From CAZFVY01 sp964522665 (GTDB lineage Bacteria > Verrucomicrobiota > Verrucomicrobiia > Limisphaerales > CAZFVY01), in contig CAZFVY010000065.1 of the NCBI GenBank assembly GCA_964522665.1, positions 1 to 39,859 on the forward strand: a stretch of DNA of 39,859 bases. The letters run 5' to 3'. Below, piece by piece: positions 37,401 to 39,859 of this stretch. Each line of letters begins with the position of its first letter. Position 1 is the stretch's first letter. Made by a program: the position numbers and the translations under genes. The notes under the pieces are model-generated. The model did not search any database, had not been told where the DNA came from, and saw nothing but the letters and a program-made list of their open reading frames with translations.

Positions 37401-37453
37401 AGGACAGCGACCGCCGCGAGAGCGGAGTGGAACAGGAGATGTTTCATTTTCAT
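34415..37453 (-). CDS. Large secreted protein with duplicated PA14-like units and jelly-roll domain
   Basis: A 1012-residue protein with a signal peptide (1-22, ending SAAAQ). Residues about 30-245 and 345-575 are two related PA14-like units. Each has F.VRPYQ/YRVHQID near its start, DxFPG, then EE(V/I).TYL.....G.YT(L/F).V...DGFRV, and finally a (V/Q).(A/T)GIYP(F/I)RL.(Y/W) strand. Each is followed by an Ig-like domain (about 246-335 and 575-690) that opens IGTFV. Residues about 695-955 form a jelly-roll/ConA-like domain starting YFEDFESTSVG with WAIDNWGVYS near its end. A C-terminal module ends GAAQFYRLRQ. No catalytic motif is visible. Carbohydrate binding or adhesion is the natural guess from PA14 and jelly-roll folds. 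ATG codons at 37453 and 37447 are both possible starts. Confidence 0.8.
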   Translation of the reverse strand: MKMKHLLFHSALAAVAVLSAAAQTQIPPTFAMPAGSVNTNQVGFQVRPYQTDASSGGTAAWTEDQLAGLQGPNTADLSGANASGYYVVNMVVNWNVAPGASVDTFVGADSFPGIDASTVNFSEEVLTYLQFPAAGVYTLGVNSDDGFRVSAASLNPKDRFSSLIVGQFDGTRGSGDTTFAVSVTQAGIYPFRLIYWQAGGGASVSWFSVITNSSSTNFVLINDSTTAGAITAYATAKIAPPYIGTFVSGPAGFSITLQDDVTAVATGSVQVKLNGTAVTVGVSKSGSITTVNYNAPNPLAAGTTNSVSIQFSDNAQPAHNLSENLSFVVPNFTVLPPAAAVPSSAVDTTKRGFVYRVHQIDSGTYGTIGANIAHAEAQLAGLLTDPTSGLPIASTTAAGEQTDGSFALTNVINFSFNTGAEEGTFKSSNGHPDDVFPGLQGQDSANIAGEIITYLDLKAGLYTFAVSHTDGFRVTVGANPQDAFGTPLGLWDYEAITTETQFPVSVQTAGIYPIRLAWFREGTGGDNTGDAGLEFYTVNADGSKTLVNDGSSTNAVKAYWKRTGSIGTFVKYAGPSAFVSPFSDSADVGFTNVVVQISDGTTDKVDASSVTLAVDGAAITTGKVTAANGLTSFSYTPTGLQLPRTVHTAKLVYADVGGAKHTNSWSFHLLRNYVLPTALYFEDFESTSVGPNPSVPAGWQQVNFTGSEHAGFDPTDLNSDFYLGWVVIDKSFGPSKDTGVSAYSPQVLNGVAFDENVAPLLVNHYIRAESDARQNGPPGQIQYLYTKAYDLTGKTGTVIAFDSAYEQNQDSLAALEYTVDGTNYNPVLYWVQGEYDSQAPPDIYRDGLGNIDVTKTMTTSYGDVARYTDPVTKALVGGTYGFFIKAPITQALAPYIEGRWNDNGTESKRIEVYSVPLADNQKSVTFRFVQAGTSSWYWAIDNWGVYSVPSIAPQHVGPLSVASQAGKVQVTWTGAGTLQAATSVTGPWTDQAGSSPVSVTPTGAAQFYRLRQ

Positions 37454-37684
37454 GGAGTACCTGTTTGAGTGGTTTGCATTTTAATCATTTTCGCGATTGT
37501 GACGTTCACGCCCGCGAGCTAAGCCCAACCGCTTGTCGGCCAAGTGTCGATCGGGAAACATTTGAGCAAAGCTGGCGCCTACCCCGTCCCCGGCCCGATC
37601 CAGACGAGGTAATCGATCTCAAGGTTTGCGCAGTTTACAACCTGACCGGGATTGGCCGCAACCGGAAAACCGCCTGGCATACGG

Positions 37685-39127
37685 CTAATCCTGGAGAATT
37701 CGACGGCAAGCCGCGCGAAGCTTTTCCAAGTGCGCCGCCGATTTGGCCTCGAGGTAGCACCGGATGAGCGGCTCGGTCCCACTGGCACGGAATGCGACCC
37801 ATTCGCGGTCGGGGAGCAGAAATTTGTAACCGTCCGTGGTGATGAACTTCTCAACCTTGAACGAACCGACGTTTGGGAGGCCGGCCGCGAGGCGTTGCAG
37901 GAGGGCCTCCTTCTTTTCCGGAGCGATCCGAACGTTGATGCGATCAGTATGGAATTCCCCGGTCTGCTTCTCCAAACGCTTAAGAATTCGACCCAGGGAC
38001 TGGCCTTCCGTCGCGACCAATTCGGCCATCAAGAGACAGGCCAGAATGCCGTCTTTCTCCGGCACGTGACCTTTGACGCTCAGCCCACCCGATTCCTCAC
38101 CCCCGACGATGATCGCCTCGCTCTCCATCAGCGCGCCGATATACTTAAAGCCGACGGGCGTCTCGTAAACTTTGACCCCCAACAATTCCGCCACCGCGTC
38201 CACCTGGTGACTCGTCGGCACCGTGCGAACCGCCGCGCCGGCCCAACCGCGATTCTTTTTCAGATGGTAGAGCGCCAAGGCGAGGATTTGATTGGGAGTC
38301 AGCCACGTTCCATCTTGGTCCACGATTCCGAACCGGTCGGCGTCGCCGTCCAATCCGAGTCCCAGCTGCGCCTTTCGTTGGCGCACAAACGCGCTCACCT
38401 CGCTCATCCCTTCCGCGTTTGGTTCCGGGTGGTGGCCGCCAAACAAAGGATTCAACTCGTTGTGAAAGGTCGTTACCTTCGCGCCGGCTTCAGTCAGCAG
38501 GCGATCCAAGTAGCCGCGACCAGTCCCATACATCAATTCAACCGCCAGGCGCATCTTCGCCCGTTTGATTGTCGCGAAATCGATCAATTTGCGCAGCTGT
38601 TTGAAGTACGCGGGCAGGGGATCAATGCCGGGGCAGGCGTAGGTCCCGACTAATGCGCCGCTGAATTGCCATTTATCAGCGATCAGTCGCGCGATGTTGG
38701 CCTCGATGACCTTGGTCACTTCGGGCGTAGCCGGCGCGCCATTGCTGGTCGAGAATTTAAGCCCCTGATACTCGGCCGGATTATGGCTCGCGGTCAGGTT
38801 GATTCCCCCGATGGCTTTTCGGTGGCGAATGGTGTGCGCGATCACCGGGGTCGGCGCGTCCCGTTGACAAAGCAGGGGACTCAATCCACCGGCCGAAAGG
38901 ACCTCCGCGACCGCCAGCGCAAATTCGCGGCCCAGGAAACGGGTGTCGTGACCAAGGATGACGATCGGCTTGCGGCCATGAATCGCCGCCGCCGGATTTT
39001 GCAGTTCGGCCTGAAGGTACCGACTGATTCCTTCGGCGGCGAAGCGGACGTTCTCGAACGTGAAATCGCGCGCGATCAACCCGCGCCAACCGGAGGTCCC
39101 GAACTTGATCGTGGTCGTCTGACTCAT
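37685..39127 (-). CDS. Phosphoglucomutase/phosphomannomutase family protein
   Basis: A 480-residue cytosolic alpha-D-phosphohexomutase that moves phosphate between C1 and C6 of a hexose. Motifs: IKFGTSGWRGLIARDFTFENV at the N terminus, active-site phosphoserine Ser114 in NLTASHNPAEYQGLKF, the magnesium loop LGLDGDADRFGIVD (about 243-255), the sugar-specificity loop GGEESGGLSVKGHVPEKDGI, and the phosphate-binding RASGTEPLIRCYLEAKS near the end. The GEESGG wording suits glucose or glucose/mannose phosphates rather than glucosamine phosphate. The start at 39127 has a GAGAG ribosome site; a further ATG nine codons upstream is less likely. It lies 127 bp after nuoA on the same strand. Confidence 0.94.
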   Translation of the reverse strand: MSQTTTIKFGTSGWRGLIARDFTFENVRFAAEGISRYLQAELQNPAAAIHGRKPIVILGHDTRFLGREFALAVAEVLSAGGLSPLLCQRDAPTPVIAHTIRHRKAIGGINLTASHNPAEYQGLKFSTSNGAPATPEVTKVIEANIARLIADKWQFSGALVGTYACPGIDPLPAYFKQLRKLIDFATIKRAKMRLAVELMYGTGRGYLDRLLTEAGAKVTTFHNELNPLFGGHHPEPNAEGMSEVSAFVRQRKAQLGLGLDGDADRFGIVDQDGTWLTPNQILALALYHLKKNRGWAGAAVRTVPTSHQVDAVAELLGVKVYETPVGFKYIGALMESEAIIVGGEESGGLSVKGHVPEKDGILACLLMAELVATEGQSLGRILKRLEKQTGEFHTDRINVRIAPEKKEALLQRLAAGLPNVGSFKVEKFITTDGYKFLLPDREWVAFRASGTEPLIRCYLEAKSAAHLEKLRAACRRILQD

Positions 39128-39254
39128 AGTGGATCTCTCATCAAAAACTGCCAAAAGTTCGCGCCGAGACGGCAGGGATTCAGCGGCGATGCCGTGGAAA
39201 CCGGGCCACCGGAGTCACCCGAATCTCAGAGTGACGCTGCCGCCGTGGACCACC

Positions 39255-39635
39255 CTATTGTTTCCAATCGAGCGCGCCCTTTTTAAGAGCGTAAATGTAG
39301 CCCACCAGCAACACGCCGAGGAAAGAGAGCATGGAGCCAAAAATCAAGTTGGGATGCTCCTTTAGGATTTCCTTGTACACGACCGCCCAAGGGTAAAGAA
39401 ATACGACCTCGATATCGAACAGGATGAAAAGCATCGCGACGAGGTAGAATTTGACTGAGAGCCGCGCGTTGGCCTCACCCACCGGAAGCATCCCGCATTC
39501 GTAGGCGCTGTCCTTGACTTTGTTGCGTCGGCCGAGCTTTCCGACCAACACTGAAAAAACCAGCGTGCCCCCCGCAAACGCGAGCGCGACCAAGCCTAGA
39601 AGCAGCACGGGCACGTATTGCATCATTTGATCCAC
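39255..39635 (-). CDS. nuoA: NADH-quinone oxidoreductase subunit A
   Basis: A 126-residue inner-membrane subunit of complex I with three transmembrane helices: about 7-30, 64-84 and 93-115. Signature stretches are DSAYECGMLPVGEANARLSVKFYLVAMLFILFDIEVVFLYPWAVVYKE, containing the conserved YECG Cys loop and FDIEVVF. The first in-frame start is GTG (39633-39635). An ATG at 39624-39626, preceded by GGA at close spacing, is equally plausible and would give MMQYVPVLLLG. Normally nuoB follows at once; here the next gene downstream is a phosphohexomutase, so nuoA is separated from the rest of the complex I genes. Confidence 0.96.
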   Translation of the reverse strand: MDQMMQYVPVLLLGLVALAFAGGTLVFSVLVGKLGRRNKVKDSAYECGMLPVGEANARLSVKFYLVAMLFILFDIEVVFLYPWAVVYKEILKEHPNLIFGSMLSFLGVLLVGYIYALKKGALDWKQ

Positions 39636-39777
39636 GGCGCAAGCTTAGAAAACCGGGCGGGTCGTCGGCAAGCGGAAACGCGAATATTCGCCGTGAGGAG
39701 CGAGCGAATCCGCTTGCGATCGGTCGGGTTTCATGCCAATTAGTGCGCCGGGCGGGCGATGAGCGCTTCCCGCGGTT

Positions 39778-39854
39778 GCATCCGTAGCTCAATTGGATAG
39801 AGCATCTGACTACGGATCAGAAGGTTCCTGGTTCAACTCCAGGCGGATGCACCA
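39778..39854 (+). tRNA. tRNA-Arg (anticodon ACG)
   Basis: A full cloverleaf: acceptor GCATCCG/CGGATGC, D stem GCTC/GAGC, anticodon stem TCTGA/TCAGA around loop CTACGGA, and T stem CCTGG/CCAGG around TTCAACT. The anticodon ACG (39812-39814) would be edited to ICG by TadA to read CGU, CGC and CGA. The 3' CCA is encoded at 39852-39854. Confidence 0.97.
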
Positions 39855-39859
39855 TTCTT

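Overview
This high-GC window reads as ordinary chromosome of a free-living, polymer-degrading member of the Verrucomicrobiota, most likely of the Pedosphaera/Limisphaerales type. This placement is an inference. It rests on the mix of single-copy housekeeping genes with many large secreted proteins, on C-terminal modules ending in FYR(L/A)R, and on a TIGR03435-type domain. No insertion sequence, phage gene, integrase or CRISPR array is visible, and most genes lie on the minus strand.

Layout. 1-2336: 3' end of pyruvate phosphate dikinase, then a hairpin terminator. 2697-4217: a secreted GH26 glycosidase divergent from a 55-residue membrane peptide; the region between them holds a perfect 14-bp palindrome. 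4263-8752: a minus-strand housekeeping run of bifunctional-nuclease-domain protein, HolA, a STAS protein and a UvrD/Rep helicase. 8862-10178: a secreted neutral-ceramidase-like protein. 10299-14345: a two-gene operon of secreted alpha/beta hydrolases, one of them a PHP-domain/esterase fusion. 14773-16361: a TlpA thioredoxin/TIGR03435 fusion and tRNA-Pro(GGG). 16490-20061: a ribose-type ABC importer. 20236-24483: an HU/IHF protein, a phytase-like lipoprotein probably starting at TTG, uvrB and a YqgE/AlgH protein. 24632-27407: a transketolase and a membrane-anchored decad-repeat coiled-coil protein with a prepilin-like tail. 27572-34008: a tandem hydrolase, a reprolysin-like protease carrying Calx-beta and seven delta-60 repeats, and a small esterase. 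34415-37453: a 1012-residue secreted protein with a duplicated PA14-like unit. 37685-39854: a phosphohexomutase, a lone nuoA and tRNA-Arg(ACG).

How the parts may work together. GH26, four secreted esterase-type hydrolases, the ribose-type importer, transketolase and the phosphohexomutase are consistent with breakdown of acylated plant polysaccharide and use of the sugars, but no PUL-type regulator or SusCD pair links them. I did not find one compact, clearly new system. The most unusual items are individual protein architectures: the PHP-esterase fusion, the decad coiled coil joined to a prepilin-like tail, the protease/propeller protein and the duplicated PA14-like protein.
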